Positions 45,335 to 57,019 are shown, counted from the stretch's first letter. The stretch: DNA of 64,000 nt from Flectonema sp. DT1601 (GCA_964019425.1 OZ025785.1:1387501-1451500), one strand, 5' to 3'. Notes: generated from the letters alone by a model not told the origin. Numbers and translations are program-made.

Positions 45335-48300
45335 ATGGCATTGCAGGTTCGCAGGGATGTGGCGCAAGCAGCGATTGATCTGCGATGCTGCCGATGCGGT
45401 GCGGGAGTTGAAGCTGGAGAGCTAATCGGAGATGGTAAGAAGTCATATCACGTGGGATGCTTAGGAGGTGTGACACCAGACGCATGTCGAGAGTGTAACA
45501 AAGCAATACTTACTGACGAGGGGTACTGCACAGCCCTGGGTGATGCTTGGCACGAAAATTGCTTCGTTTGTAAAATTTGCAACCAGCACATAACAACGCC
45601 TTTCACACAGTTAGCAGTGGGTTGCTTTAGGGCCATAGTTCAAAGAAAAGGTCAAACTGTGGGACAGATAGCCTTCAAGAAAGTTAACCCAGGACCGTGT
45701 CATCCATTATGTAAGCCTTTACTTAACGCCCCGCCACCATCACCTTACGCCGCGTCTGCGACATCTGTTGGTATGCAACCCAACACAACAACAAAGAATT
45801 TAGCGTTTCGGAGAAAGTCGCACATAGGAACAGAACATATTCCAGCAGTAGTGGAGTTGGATGGTGCAATGTGGGATGTGGCTCCGCTAACTCGGATGGC
45901 AACATGTATTCAAGACACTACCCAGAGGGCTCGAGTTAAAATTGCCGAACACAGTGAAATTAGTACAATAGTAAATGGTCTCCGTACGGCATTCGGTCCT
46001 GGAGTACTCGAAGTTCTGGGGACGGTAAAGATTAGTCCAAACAAGTCATTATTAATGACTCCTTGGAAAGCTGGTGGAGATCTTTACACGCAGGCTGCAG
46101 ACAGTCAAGGGATGGGACTTGATGAAACTCTTGCTCAAACTGTTTTCGATAAGGTTATTAACGCACTAGTCAGGTGTCATAAGAAGGGGCTGGCTCACAG
46201 AGATATCCGACCAGAGAATATTATATTAGGTTCGTTAACAAACGGTCCTCCATATTTAACAGGATTTAAACTTAGTCGGAAGTACACCGACGCAAGCACC
46301 TACCCTTCTGACGTTTGTGGTGGCCCTGGCCATGTTGCCCCTGAAGCACTCGACGTCCTACTCGGGAAGAGAACTTCGTATGATCCGTTTAAAGCAGACA
46401 TGTGGGCAGCTGGAGTTTTACTTCACCAAATGCTTGCTGGTCGGGATCCGAAGTGGGTTCGCAAAATACCAAGGGGACTACTACCTGATGAGAATGGTTT
46501 AGGGAATAATCCCCGTCCTGTTGAGATCGCGAAGTACTACGACGCCATAATAAAGGGTGCAGGGAAAACATCAAAAGATGTTTCTGAAGAAGCCCTCGAC
46601 TTACTATCTTGGCTGTTAGTAACAGATCCTGATGAGAGAGTAACAGCAGAACAAGCTGCTACTCATCCATGGTTGGCTTCACTACGTGTTGATGGTCACG
46701 AGGGTCGAAAACTTGTTAAAATCTCAAACAACACTTCTATTGCATTAGTCATCACAGCTGCCAGTATCTGTTGCGTAAAACAGAAGAACATCTCCGCCTG
46801 CACATCTTCAGTCGTTGCATCAGCTTTGGCAATTACTGCAGTTCGTTCTATTGAATCGATCTACTTTAAGAATTTATCATCCTATTGTGTTGCTGGTCTT
46901 GTTATTCTAAAACACGAACTCAGACATCAGGGAGCTCTCCGTTTGCAGTCACAACTGACAGAGGTCCAAGCTCTAAAAATTGAAGAAGAAGATAGACTTC
47001 TTACTGATGAAGAGTGTCGTGATTTCCCAGTCTCCGGTGTTCTTGCTGCCCGGAGAGAATCTCTCCCCTGCCTTAATTATTCTTCATCTGAAAAAGAAGA
47101 TTACCTTTCTCCTTATAGGGATTTGCGCGCTCGTGCAAAGCGCAGACAGAGTTTACCAGTTTTTGGAGAAGGTAAATCGTATACTGAAATTGCTGCTGCT
47201 GCTGTAGCGCAAGCCATGCGTGATGCAGTTGAAAAAGAGACTCTGAATACTCATCGTTCTGACAAGTCTGAGAAAATAACATCAGCGAGGAAGAAGATCA
47301 GGAGAATTAGTAGTAGTCTACCACCTTCAAGGAGAGGTTCTGTAATGTCGGGAAGAGGATCAAGAAATTCATTAAATGGAAAGAAGGCTTCAACGGGAAG
47401 CTCTGGTAGCACTGCAAAACGAAAGCCGAGTATCCATTTCAACTTAAACCTCCCTCTACACCCAAGTACAATTGATGAAGGGGATTCTGATGGTAATACA
47501 GAGAGGACAGCAACAGGTCGATCTACTTCAAGAACCAGAGTAACCCCAAGACCATTAGATGGATCTCCTGCTTCTCCAAGAAAGTCAGAAACAGATTCAT
47601 GTTTAGAAATTAAAGATGCAAAGTACCTCGATGATCTCGAAACAGACACAGAAGACGAGGATGAAAGTCTAGACATTGTACCTGCAACATCAGTTAATAA
47701 TACTGATGAGTTGGTTATTATGCAAGTTACTCCAGCTACTAAACTCGACAGATCAAAATTCCTAAAACACGTTAACTCTGAAACAGACAGTGATGAACTG
47801 TCACCTCGAACAAGAGAGCGACGTCGGGTTCGGATAGCGGAGTCGTTTGAAGGAATCTCTCCGTCAGATGATTCTGAAAGTGTTGAAGGAAATAAAAAGA
47901 GACGTCCTCACAAGAAATCAAAGCGAAAACTTCCACACATCGACATGAAACGTATTACTGGTAGCTCTTCACAGCTGTCTCGTGGAGGAAGCAGTCCTCG
48001 AATCGCACGTGCGCAGTCCAGTAGCCCGTCGTTCGCAGATAAAAATCGAAAGAGGAGCAAGCTTACAGATCGAACTGGATCCCCAACATTTCGTGATCTG
48101 AGAAGTAAGTCCCATACATCTGCTTCACCTCGCACACGTAAGAAACCTGATCCGACTGGAATTCAAGAAGAAATGAGAATAGCTGAGAATTATTTTGGTT
48201 CATTCCGAGGGAAGCCAAGAAAACCGAAACCTGTTGAACCAGAACAGATATCACCTCCAGCTTCTCCGAGGAGTAAGAGTCAGCAACTCAAACCACACCT

Positions 48301-48513
48301 CACTTCAACCAGCGCAATTTATCAAGCTGTGTTTGGGGATGATGACGAAACCCCGGAAGCTCCGGTATGTTTTTATAATGATCACATGTCACATATGTTT
48401 AGTAGAAATGTGAGTGATGATAAAGTATTTTTTATTTTGTTTTTATCACATAACTCAAACAGGTGTCATCTAGAGACGTTCGTCGGGTTCATCGACCCGC
48501 TGCCCCGGGTTAG
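45335..48513 (+). CDS. LIM-domain pseudokinase with long disordered tail (2 exons)
   Basis: A 1026-residue protein. Exons 45335-48364 and 48463-48513; the 98-base intron starts GTATGT and ends AACAG, and splicing gives the C-terminus EAPVSSRDVRRVHRPAAPG. Residues 15-90 hold LIM-type zinc binding, with the canonical second half CRECNKAIL...WHENCFVCKIC. Residues 200-450 follow the protein kinase fold: catalytic-loop HRDIRPENIIL (Asp290, Asn295, but Arg292 where Lys is usual), then GFK at 310-312 where DFG belongs, then GPGHVAPEAL (APE) and DMWAAGVLLHQML. Losing the DFG Asp, with no glycine-rich loop visible, marks a pseudokinase. After it comes a short hydrophobic region (about 470-530) and a 500-residue Ser/Arg/Lys-rich tail full of SPR-type motifs. 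A cytoskeletal scaffold is plausible. A LIM-plus-pseudokinase order is unusual. Confidence 0.85.
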
Positions 48514-49724
48514 AGAATAGTGTAGAGAAACGGTCCCGTCATGTTTATAAGTTGGTTGTCGCAAGCGAGAGCCCTCCTGTGAGATGAATATAACAATAGT
48601 GCTTACAATGAATTAACAAAAAAACTATGTTCCAACGATGAGTCATCTCATTTTTTTGGACGGGTGAGTTTCCCCTACAGCCTGGAACACTATTGCTGTT
48701 GCAGCGTCGTATTTTTGATTTCTATTATCATTTTGACTGCTGCAGCAGCGCAAGAGCTCAGTAGTTAGCAACAGTCCGTTCTAATGTGTTATTTTACTAA
48801 TGTAAGGTTTCATTTATTTTTTTTACCATTCCCAATATACTCTGTTTTTGTTACCAATCGGTTGTCGTTTCTTAACCCCCATTTTTGCTTTTTTTTTTTT
48901 TTTTTTGCTGCGATTTTTTTTTTTTTTTTTTTTTTTAATTTTTTTTATGATAGCTAAGTTCATTATCTATTCACTGCACGCCTTAATTCGAGACAAAAAA
49001 AAAAAAAAAAAAAAAAAAAATCGCCGTGACATGATCCTGTTGTATGATTCTGTGATGTTTTTTTTTTTTCTTTCTTTCCTGTGCTCTGTAATGGAGCTGT
49101 CTGATAATTTTGCTGCGTGCCCCATCCAACTTACTCACTGCTCAAGAAAACCCTATAAAGGGAAAGCATGGTTATTATACCTTGGTTTTCTCTACCCGTC
49201 AATAGATGCTTAGTAGCACGAACCTTTTGATGTGCTAAAGTGATTGATAATTCGTTTGTTGTGTGTCTTTTCATGATTTGGTCTGTTTGTCTCAAAAAAA
49301 AAAAAAAAAAAAAAGAAGTCTTTCGTCATATTCCCTGGATGATTTAAGACCCAGGATGTTTTTTTTTAAAATTTCAAAAAAAAAAAAAATCTTAGTTATT
49401 TTATTATGTCTCTGTGTGTTGCCCTGTTTATGGTTCTGGCTCCTTGTTTTGGAATATGTCACGATATGCATTTCTTTTAATAATGTAGTATTGCGATCAA
49501 AATGTTGAGTTTTTTTTCTTTTTTTTACTTCTCCAGTAGTAACACAGTTGAGTGACTGTTTTTTTATATTCATTTTTCAGCTCACTATTTTTTTTTTTTT
49601 TTTTATGACAGGTTTTTACTAACCAAATATAAGCAATCAAAAAATAATTAAATGTGTGAAAAGTCCAAGTTTATTTATTTGTTATTTTTATGTCTGTCAG
49701 TTTTTAAAAAAAAAAAAAATAACT
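48514..49724. other. Homopolymer-rich spacer
   Basis: 1.2 kb with long T/A runs (48890-48906, 48915-48936, 48995-49020, 49294-49314, 49588-49604) and no supportable gene. CTGTCAG ends at 49700, 24 bases before the start of the next gene. Confidence 0.6.
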
Positions 49725-50888
49725 ATGCGCAGCATCAATTCTGACTATGAAGGTTCACTCTCTGCACCTGAATTCATTCAGAGAAGAGGCGAAGGTATGA
49801 AAAAAAAACTGACCGTCCTAAGAGGAAGACTTCGAAAAAGTGTTACCGGAGATGAGAGCAAATCAGTTCGTAGACACATAAAGGAAATGGAGGAGGTTAA
49901 TAAAAATAAATTAATGAAAACGATTAGAAAAGAAATGTCAAATCCAAAAACAATTCGACTCATGGATCGTGCTTCCTTCACCTTCGGAGTAACAGGCATA
50001 GTCGTAACACAATACATCATGCTTATATATCCGCACTACTTTTGGTTATTCTTTAGTATTCTGATGCCTTGCTTAATGCTGGCTCGATACCACATGTACA
50101 AGAAGAGTAAACATCAGTATTTTATGATTGATTTTTGTTACTTAGTTCAAGCCTTGGTCATGTTTGAAGTCGTTTTTCCTTCACCTTTGTTGTTTGCGAT
50201 GAATTTTATGTTTGCGAATGGTCCGCTTGCATGGGCTGTGATCGCTTGGAGGAATAGTCTAGTATTTCACAGCATTGATAAAGTAACCAGTGTTTTTATA
50301 CATGTTTTCCCTATGATCGTATCTTATTGTGAAAAATGGCATTCTGGTAGAGGCACAGAACCGATTGACGGAAGAACATTTTGTGCAGCTATCACAGTAT
50401 ACTTGGCTTGGCAGATGCTCTATTTATTTGAGACTGAAATTCGTCAAAAAAAGAAATTTGAAAACGACAAAGACCTATCTTCATCTCTAAGATATCTGAG
50501 TGAAAAGGGACATAACATTCCTTCTGTTATATTGGTGAGAAGGGGATTGGTTGCAGTGGGTTTTATGAGTTCAGATGAAGTGTTCGACTCAAAGTCCCAC
50601 AAAACAAAATTAGTAATGATTACATCTCAGTTAATGTACACGTTAGCTACTATGCTTCCAGCTTTACTGTTTTATAATTCTGAGATATTGCATACGATGT
50701 TTATGAATGTAATGTTGATTTGGTCTGTTTGGAATGGAGCAACTTACTACTTTGAGGTCTTCGTATCGACGTATGATTCAAAGAGAAATTCTGATAGTTT
50801 TGATTTGACGAGATCACCTGATTCTGGTTCTTCAATCTCTTCCTTAACACCTCGTGAAGGACATACAGATGCATTAGCGAGAAGTTAG
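49725..50888 (+). CDS. Glycerophosphocholine acyltransferase, GPC1 type (DUF2838)
   Basis: A 387-residue multi-pass membrane protein. After a basic cytosolic N-terminus of about 80 residues come seven or eight hydrophobic segments. The family core is clear: KHQYFMIDFCYLVQAL, then FANGPLAWAVIAWRNSLVFHSIDKVTSVFIHVFP, and later YLAWQMLYLFETE. These are the signatures of yeast Gpc1 (YGR149W) and plant GPCAT, which transfer an acyl group from acyl-CoA to glycerophosphocholine, making lysophosphatidylcholine for phosphatidylcholine recycling. The same window has PEMT, the other supply route for phosphatidylcholine. An in-frame ATG at 49656 would add 23 residues, but the CTGTCAG at 49694-49700 lies after it, so the shorter start is preferred. 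Confidence 0.88.
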   Translation: MRSINSDYEGSLSAPEFIQRRGEGMKKKLTVLRGRLRKSVTGDESKSVRRHIKEMEEVNKNKLMKTIRKEMSNPKTIRLMDRASFTFGVTGIVVTQYIMLIYPHYFWLFFSILMPCLMLARYHMYKKSKHQYFMIDFCYLVQALVMFEVVFPSPLLFAMNFMFANGPLAWAVIAWRNSLVFHSIDKVTSVFIHVFPMIVSYCEKWHSGRGTEPIDGRTFCAAITVYLAWQMLYLFETEIRQKKKFENDKDLSSSLRYLSEKGHNIPSVILVRRGLVAVGFMSSDEVFDSKSHKTKLVMITSQLMYTLATMLPALLFYNSEILHTMFMNVMLIWSVWNGATYYFEVFVSTYDSKRNSDSFDLTRSPDSGSSISSLTPREGHTDALARS

Positions 50889-51394
50889 TTGGCGTCCGTA
50901 CTTTTATTGTCTCGTGAAGAAGTTTGCCTATACAAGACTTCTGTTTAATTTATTTAATTTTGTTTAATTTATTTATTTATTTTTGTTTTTTCCAAAAATC
51001 AACTAGCGGCAGTGAAAAACCTCTCTCTTCTCAGCTAACTAATTTGGTTTATTCTCATGCCTTGTTTGATTTGTTATCTGTTTTTTTTATCACCTAATTG
51101 AGGAAAGATGTTCAATTTAAGGATGATTCGCTCATGGGTTGATACAAAGAATCCCTTTTTTTCAGTTAATTAAAAAAAAAGGTGCGCAACACAAAACTAG
51201 ATTATTCTAAAGTCTTGTTGTCTTTGCCCGATGATTCCTTTCTATTACAATAACCAAATAAGATATTCTGACACAAGCCTGCTTCGTGCATGTGGCATTT
51301 CATTGTTTTATAACAATTCTTTTGAATAAATAACGTAAAGAGAAAAAAGAAGGAAAAAAAAAAACGATTTCAATAGTACACACAAACCAAAATC

Positions 51395-51427
<33 letters not shown>

Positions 51428-51825
51428 CTCTCTTTTCTATTTTCTATTCCCTTGGGATACGGCACTGCTTTGAAATAGTAGTTCGTTAGCTTTTGTTTTG
51501 TTTTTGGGTACCATCCTATACCCACTACCGCCTGTGAGTTACCTATCACTAACAACGTTTGGAGTAAATAACTACTCATTCAAGAAGAACGAATATTCGC
51601 TGTAGAGGGCTGGGTGAGGGGAATGTTCCGAAGAAAGATTGTTTTTAATCTTAGCCCGAAACCAACTTGTTTGTTGTCCTACGAAATTTTGCTTTTTTTT
51701 GATTGAACTGATAATTATTAATACTAACTACTCATTCAAGAATAACGAATATTAATCACTGAAGTTTGCCCGCATTGTTTTTTTTTCATAATAGGATGAT
51801 AATAAGAAAAATGTAAAGTCTAGAG
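50889..51825. other. Intergenic spacer
   Basis: 937 bases with T30 near 51398-51427 and no coding signal. A local direct repeat is present: AACTACTCATTCAAGAA-AACGAATATT occurs at about 51568-51596 and again at about 51725-51753. TTTTTCATAATAG ends at 51794, 31 bases before the next start; a second TAG lies at 51821-51823. Confidence 0.55.
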
Positions 51826-52980
51826 ATGGCTTCATTAGTTGAAGTTCGTTATGTACTTAATGAAGAACAAATATTTGAATGGAATGAAGAAGGTCAAAGT
51901 TATTTGATACCAACTGGGATAGTTTCAAATCCGAACACCGATGAGACTAAAGTAATAAAAGAAGTAACTTGTAAAGAGTGTCATCCGATTGCCTTTAACG
52001 TCCTCCGTGAGATTGATGAGAAAAACCGAATTTTAAAAACTGCGATCCCAAAACCTCCATCAGGCAATGTCATTCCCGGAGATCGTAAATTACAATTAAA
52101 AAGAAAACACGAAGCTGATTGGATCTCCCCGACTATGATGATGGAAAACATGCTTCCAGACAGTCAGACACCTGACGAATCAGAACAGTGCAACACTATT
52201 GAATCTTATGGTATTTATTCAAGAGGTCTTGAGACTCCAATTGCGTTAAATAATCTAAACGGATTAGGACTGATACGAGTCGTGAAGCAACACCTTCGAA
52301 TGCACGAAGATGACAACAGACATATACTAGTTAGCGCACCTCAGGAACATTCTGGGGAAACACCCGGGTATTTAGGTTTTGAGGAATTCACTTCACTTTG
52401 TAAAGATTTTTGTAAAATTCGAGACCAATCAATCATCAGCATGTCGTGGAGTATATTCACGAGGGGTTCTAACAACACTCAACTTGTTCTTTCGGAATTT
52501 CTTGAGGAAATTAAACAGCAGCTTGCGCACAAGGCGATTGTATCTCTCTTTGCGAAGACGTGTTTTTCACTTTTTGATCCAGAGGGTACTGGTCAAATCC
52601 GTCGATTTAACCTTTTGTGGCCCCCTCCTGAACACACCTTATTATTGTCTCCTTCTCAACTTCATCGTTTGCGGAGGATCTTCGAAGATAGCGACGTGTA
52701 TGAGTTGTCATTTTATGGATTTTGTCATTTATTACGAACAGACACGGAGCTGCTATCAGTCTTTATTGGAATATTGTTCTCAATTATGAAAGTTCCTCTT
52801 CGTCAGATAAAAGGAAGAGGGAAGTCCCAATATCGACGTTCTCGTAGTCGCCATCAGTCTCAAGGTCGCTGGTCAATGATCAGTCGTGAGTCATCAAAAG
52901 GGAGTTTGATGTCAATGTCACCACCGTCTAGTTGGGTCACTTTTCCTTCACGGAAATCTCGATCAAAAAGAGTCATGTAA
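51826..52980 (+). CDS. Uncharacterised protein with a degenerate EF-hand-like region
   Basis: A 384-residue protein that I do not recognise. Residues 1-130 are polar with a C-x2-C pair (TCKECHP). Residues 160-320 are helical with EF-hand-like spacing: GETPGYLGFEEF near 180-190 and FDPEGTGQIRRFNLL near 249-263, where only part of the calcium ligands remain, so the fold may be kept without calcium binding. After a hydrophobic segment (SVFIGILFSIM) the last 60 residues are Arg/Ser-rich. The general pattern resembles calcium-binding regulatory subunits of the cytoskeleton or cilium, but no orthologue is evident. Confidence 0.7.
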   Translation: MASLVEVRYVLNEEQIFEWNEEGQSYLIPTGIVSNPNTDETKVIKEVTCKECHPIAFNVLREIDEKNRILKTAIPKPPSGNVIPGDRKLQLKRKHEADWISPTMMMENMLPDSQTPDESEQCNTIESYGIYSRGLETPIALNNLNGLGLIRVVKQHLRMHEDDNRHILVSAPQEHSGETPGYLGFEEFTSLCKDFCKIRDQSIISMSWSIFTRGSNNTQLVLSEFLEEIKQQLAHKAIVSLFAKTCFSLFDPEGTGQIRRFNLLWPPPEHTLLLSPSQLHRLRRIFEDSDVYELSFYGFCHLLRTDTELLSVFIGILFSIMKVPLRQIKGRGKSQYRRSRSRHQSQGRWSMISRESSKGSLMSMSPPSSWVTFPSRKSRSKRVM

Positions 52981-53180
52981 CCTTCTTGTTAAGCTTTCAC
53001 TTACACTAATTATTGCTGTATTTACATGCGGCATACCGACGAGACTAGTCAGATTATTACAATTATTACTTCACCTTATCAGGTTGGTTAGATGTGATTG
53101 GTAACGGCGATCATGTTTTGATTTTCTAAACAAGGAAATGAAACTTTACATCCTATCAGCTTACACAATACTACCGCGAT

Positions 53181-53411
53181 ATGAGTGAGCCTGCCTCTCA
53201 CAGTGTTGGTGGAGGAGGAACCATTTCATCATCGACAGTTCGATCACCAGTTTGTCTTCACGATAAATGTATTCGACTTCACGGATGTACTGCAAGAGAG
53301 AATGCGAGTCAAACAGGAAAGTGTTTAATGACAATTGATGGACATAGTCTTCATGTTGGTTATGATGAGTTTTGCAGCTGGAAGAAGAAAACTGGGACAT
53401 GCAGTCCCTGA
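53181..53411 (+). CDS. Small Cys/His-rich protein
   Basis: A 76-residue frame that looks coding because its composition is even and unlike homopolymer translation. Six cysteines and three histidines fall in residues 24-74 (CLHDKCIRLHGC, GKCLMTIDGHSLH, FCSW, GTC), consistent with a small zinc-binding or disulfide fold. A CAG at 53157-53159 lies 21 bases before the ATG, as in other genes here. It sits between two genes on the same strand. Function unknown; it may instead be a spurious frame. Confidence 0.5.
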   Translation: MSEPASHSVGGGGTISSSTVRSPVCLHDKCIRLHGCTARENASQTGKCLMTIDGHSLHVGYDEFCSWKKKTGTCSP

Positions 53412-53677
53412 GTTTTATTATGCCTCACACCCCTATTATTATTAATAAATCTAATCTTAGGCAGTGAGTCGGGATGTTAATTTACATTTTAATGAGCTTG
53501 TTGAACCGATTAAAAAAACAGGAAACAAATTACAAATGTTTTACGTTATTTTTTTTTTTTTTTTTAGTAGCTTTTTGTTTACTTATATTTGTGGTATACA
53601 CTTATTTCTGTAAACCAGATAAGATGGGACCGATTCTTCGAAAATAAAAAAATGAATTCCAACAAACTCAAGAGAAG

Positions 53678-56600
53678 ATGAATCCTGTTCCAAGGCCTCC
53701 AATTGACGAGTCGTATTCACGTAGACTCAATCGTCCATTCGGAAGATCAAAATTAAATGATTTCGATATTAGTTTCGCTACAACAAAATCTTCTTTATTA
53801 GAATCTTCTTTTATTAATCAACCTGACGAACATAAATTAAATCCTGAAATCTACTTCATCACCAACGGACTGTCACAGAATCAAACAATCAATCGTGAAC
53901 GTTGTAGAAGCGGTGATAGAGTTTTCGTTCAGCTAAATGATAATGAAGAATGGTACCAAGGAGTTATAGTAAGAAATACTCAACCTCCACATGTGTTTAT
54001 TCAAGGCTTTGATTCAGAACCGACGTGTAGATTTGTAACTTTATTGTTAAATCGTTGGGAGGATCCTTGTCGAGAAGTGACACGAATCATTAATAACCAC
54101 ATTAAGAATAATAAAATGAAATTAGTTTTGAATGATTTTAAAGAGATTGCGAATTGTCCTTCACTGCAACCGACGTCCCCAACATGGAATACTGTTGTTC
54201 GTATTTCTGGAATCAACAAACATCTTGGAATTTCTCATAATCACTTAGTTACATGCGGTGGTAGGTTTCCCCACACTGAAAACTATGCTGAAGAAGTAGA
54301 GATCCGTGAGCTTGCATCCTACGCAGAGGCGAACAGAATCATTCCTGCAGTCGAACCCCCTAGTCCTAAACGAGAACCCAAGAACAATAAATTTCAAAAA
54401 AGGAAAACCCGCACTACTTACAACACTGCTAAACCCTTTGTAGAAAAAATTGTAAAAAAAGTTGTAACGGACTACGAGAAAGAAGAATCATTTCTCAACA
54501 CTCGCAATATCAAGCGAATGACTTCAGAGGAGTTCTTCAAAGTATCAAAGAGACTCCACCAATACGAACCAATGGATTTAGAAAGATTAAAACAAATAGT
54601 TGAATACAAAAACATGAAACACAACAACAGAAATAGACACCTACAGGGAGATTCATGGCTGAATGTCAGGGGGTGTCCTTATTGTTTGGGGAACCACAGC
54701 TGGGCACCTGGGGACTATGTTTGTAATGAGAGTTATAAAAAACTAAAAATTCCGTTCATTACATACAAAGGACCGGCAGTAAAGCAACTTCGATATAAAC
54801 ATCGACCTCCAGAACCACCTTCTGAGGTTGTGGTCAGTAGTGCTCCTCCTCCAGCAACTGCACTTCGCGGACTCAATTCAGCTCATGTTTCCTACGCAGC
54901 TAAAAAAGAAGCCCGTGAAAAACTTAACAGAAAACAACGAATACAAAAAAAGGAAGAAGAACCGGAAAAGACGACAAACAAGTCCCGCTGGGAGAGGATT
55001 TCAAACACTGATACCGTCATAGACTTTAAAAATATATCGAAAAAGTCTTCGTTGTGTATCTTAACACCCGATGACTACAAAACATTAAATTGTAAAGACC
55101 AAGGAAAGTCTTTAATAGAATTAGCTTCTGGGTGTGCTCGAGTATTTAGGTACACGTGGCCTGATGTTGTTATAACTGTTTCTATGTTGCGAATGTCAAG
55201 TTCCTATTTAAGAAGCTACCCTGATGGTGATGAACTTCTCATTGAAAAATCTCTCATTGATCATTCAGTCATAACTCATGATACCTGGCAATCAGTCTGT
55301 GAACAAATTGAGAATAGTGCTATTCATCCTGCCAGAATTGTTTTACGTAAGTGCAGTTGTTTCTTGATACTAAAAATGCTTCAAAATAATAAAACTGTCG
55401 GTAAGTCAGTCCCTGAGGGTATCATTCTGTCTTCCGCACCTATCGAAAATAAAGAAATGAAAATAATTTGTAACATAGCCGTCGAGGCTTGTATTAGTTT
55501 TGTTACACCGAAGATAGCAACGAAGATGGTTCCTACTTGGAATGATGTAATTTTTTCAACGAAAAATAATTTTAAAAATCCTCATGAAGGGGCATCTTCT
55601 CTACAAACAACCATCTTAGAAATTTGTAACAAAAATGTTATAACGGGAATTCAACAAGTTGCAGCAATGGGTTTCATAATACGATATTATTTTGCCCTAT
55701 ATGATGACAGACGAGGTCCAACAGATTCCATTTTATTGACCGGCTGTTCTGTTTACTTAATTCAGACTCCAGAGATCTTCTCACGAGATCGTCTTCAACA
55801 AGAACACGAACAGTTAGACAAACCGTCTATGACTTTATCAGCATATGAAGGGTTTTGGAGATTACGAAATTACAATCAGCAGAACATCTCTCGCATTCCG
55901 ATGTATGAGGGAAGTAGAATTCTCATCCCGAAGGTTTCACGCGACATAGTCTCGTGTGTTCAACGAAGGAAAAACAATAAAATGGCTCACGCGAAACAAG
56001 AGTCTTGGCAGGTTGGTACCTTATGTCGAATTCCTAATTCTAATAAACTTTGCGTTCGAGATGAGTCTGGTATGATGTATGAAAAGCTATCGTCAGTACG
56101 AAGCCCTTGGGCTAGTCAGTTTTTTGAGTTCTTCTCTCAAGCTCACTTCAACTTACAAACACTCAACGTCCCGATTGAATATTATGATACTAAAAGACAG
56201 TTGTTGTTGGCTAGGCTTTTCTGGAGCTTTTTTGCTACAGGGGAGGCGTTGACGAAGGAACTATTCCCAGACTTTGAACTCTGGGTAGCACACAATGCCG
56301 ATGATGGAACAGAATGGTTCAGTATTGAGAACCTCCTACACGTAACATACAGAGACTGGTTACATCAAAATCACTGTGAAACACCAATACCAATTGTTAA
56401 GAATCATATTATAATTACAACAGAAGATAGCTGTGTGTTGTTAGTTGTACTCTCTGCTGCTGTATTGACCAACAGAATTAATGCTTTCTTCTTAATGCAA
56501 GGAACACATTGGGATACAAAGGCTCGGTATTCACGTAAGGTTGAAATTACATCTCAGGCATTACTCTCTCTGTGTTCTTGTGAGACTTCTGATGATTACT

Positions 56601-56797
56601 TTCTGGCAGTTCCTGGTGAAGATGCTCTCCATGCTGTTAAAAATGAATCAAATATTAGTAAGAATCAATTGAAGTGTTGGGTAGAAACAACCACTCACAG
56701 TGTTGGAGACACTGCATTTGGTAAGAAGATGTATCAAACTATACCACGTTTTGATAAAGGTTCAGATGTATTTCGTGGGTTTCACAGATACGTCTAA
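53678..56797 (+). CDS. Large uncharacterised protein with a Tudor-like N-terminal module
   Basis: A 1039-residue protein with no family that I recognise. Residues 75-125 (SGDRVFVQLNDNEEWYQGVIV...HVFIQGFD) have the five-strand pattern of Tudor/chromo-type barrels. A Cys cluster at about 334-350 (GCPYCLGNHSW...YVC) may bind zinc. Residues 395-455 are basic and coiled; 450-1000 look like a large, mostly helical globular region without transmembrane segments, with a second small barrel-like stretch near 772-800 (SWQVGTLCRIPNSNKLCVRDESG). Two short out-of-frame ATGs (53623 and 53652) precede the start in the leader; the first follows a CAG at 53616-53618. Composition is ordinary for the window, so this is a real lineage-specific or fast-evolving gene. 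Confidence 0.7.
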   Translation: MNPVPRPPIDESYSRRLNRPFGRSKLNDFDISFATTKSSLLESSFINQPDEHKLNPEIYFITNGLSQNQTINRERCRSGDRVFVQLNDNEEWYQGVIVRNTQPPHVFIQGFDSEPTCRFVTLLLNRWEDPCREVTRIINNHIKNNKMKLVLNDFKEIANCPSLQPTSPTWNTVVRISGINKHLGISHNHLVTCGGRFPHTENYAEEVEIRELASYAEANRIIPAVEPPSPKREPKNNKFQKRKTRTTYNTAKPFVEKIVKKVVTDYEKEESFLNTRNIKRMTSEEFFKVSKRLHQYEPMDLERLKQIVEYKNMKHNNRNRHLQGDSWLNVRGCPYCLGNHSWAPGDYVCNESYKKLKIPFITYKGPAVKQLRYKHRPPEPPSEVVVSSAPPPATALRGLNSAHVSYAAKKEAREKLNRKQRIQKKEEEPEKTTNKSRWERISNTDTVIDFKNISKKSSLCILTPDDYKTLNCKDQGKSLIELASGCARVFRYTWPDVVITVSMLRMSSSYLRSYPDGDELLIEKSLIDHSVITHDTWQSVCEQIENSAIHPARIVLRKCSCFLILKMLQNNKTVGKSVPEGIILSSAPIENKEMKIICNIAVEACISFVTPKIATKMVPTWNDVIFSTKNNFKNPHEGASSLQTTILEICNKNVITGIQQVAAMGFIIRYYFALYDDRRGPTDSILLTGCSVYLIQTPEIFSRDRLQQEHEQLDKPSMTLSAYEGFWRLRNYNQQNISRIPMYEGSRILIPKVSRDIVSCVQRRKNNKMAHAKQESWQVGTLCRIPNSNKLCVRDESGMMYEKLSSVRSPWASQFFEFFSQAHFNLQTLNVPIEYYDTKRQLLLARLFWSFFATGEALTKELFPDFELWVAHNADDGTEWFSIENLLHVTYRDWLHQNHCETPIPIVKNHIIITTEDSCVLLVVLSAAVLTNRINAFFLMQGTHWDTKARYSRKVEITSQALLSLCSCETSDDYFLAVPGEDALHAVKNESNISKNQLKCWVETTTHSVGDTAFGKKMYQTIPRFDKGSDVFRGFHRYV

Positions 56798-57019
56798 TAA
56801 TGAGCAACCGTCATTTACACATTCTGTCAGTAGGCTTTACAGCCTTTTTCGAGTTTTGTATTTGTTGCTGCGTTTTGATGATTTCATTTCTCTCTTCAGA
56901 ATGCTCACACATTATTGAATGGTGGTGTTCGATTGTGTTTACAGTTGTAGGTTAATTTATTTTCTTCGGTTACTTATATTAAAAAAACAGTTCTTTTTGT
57001 CAGGACGCTATTTCTAAAA

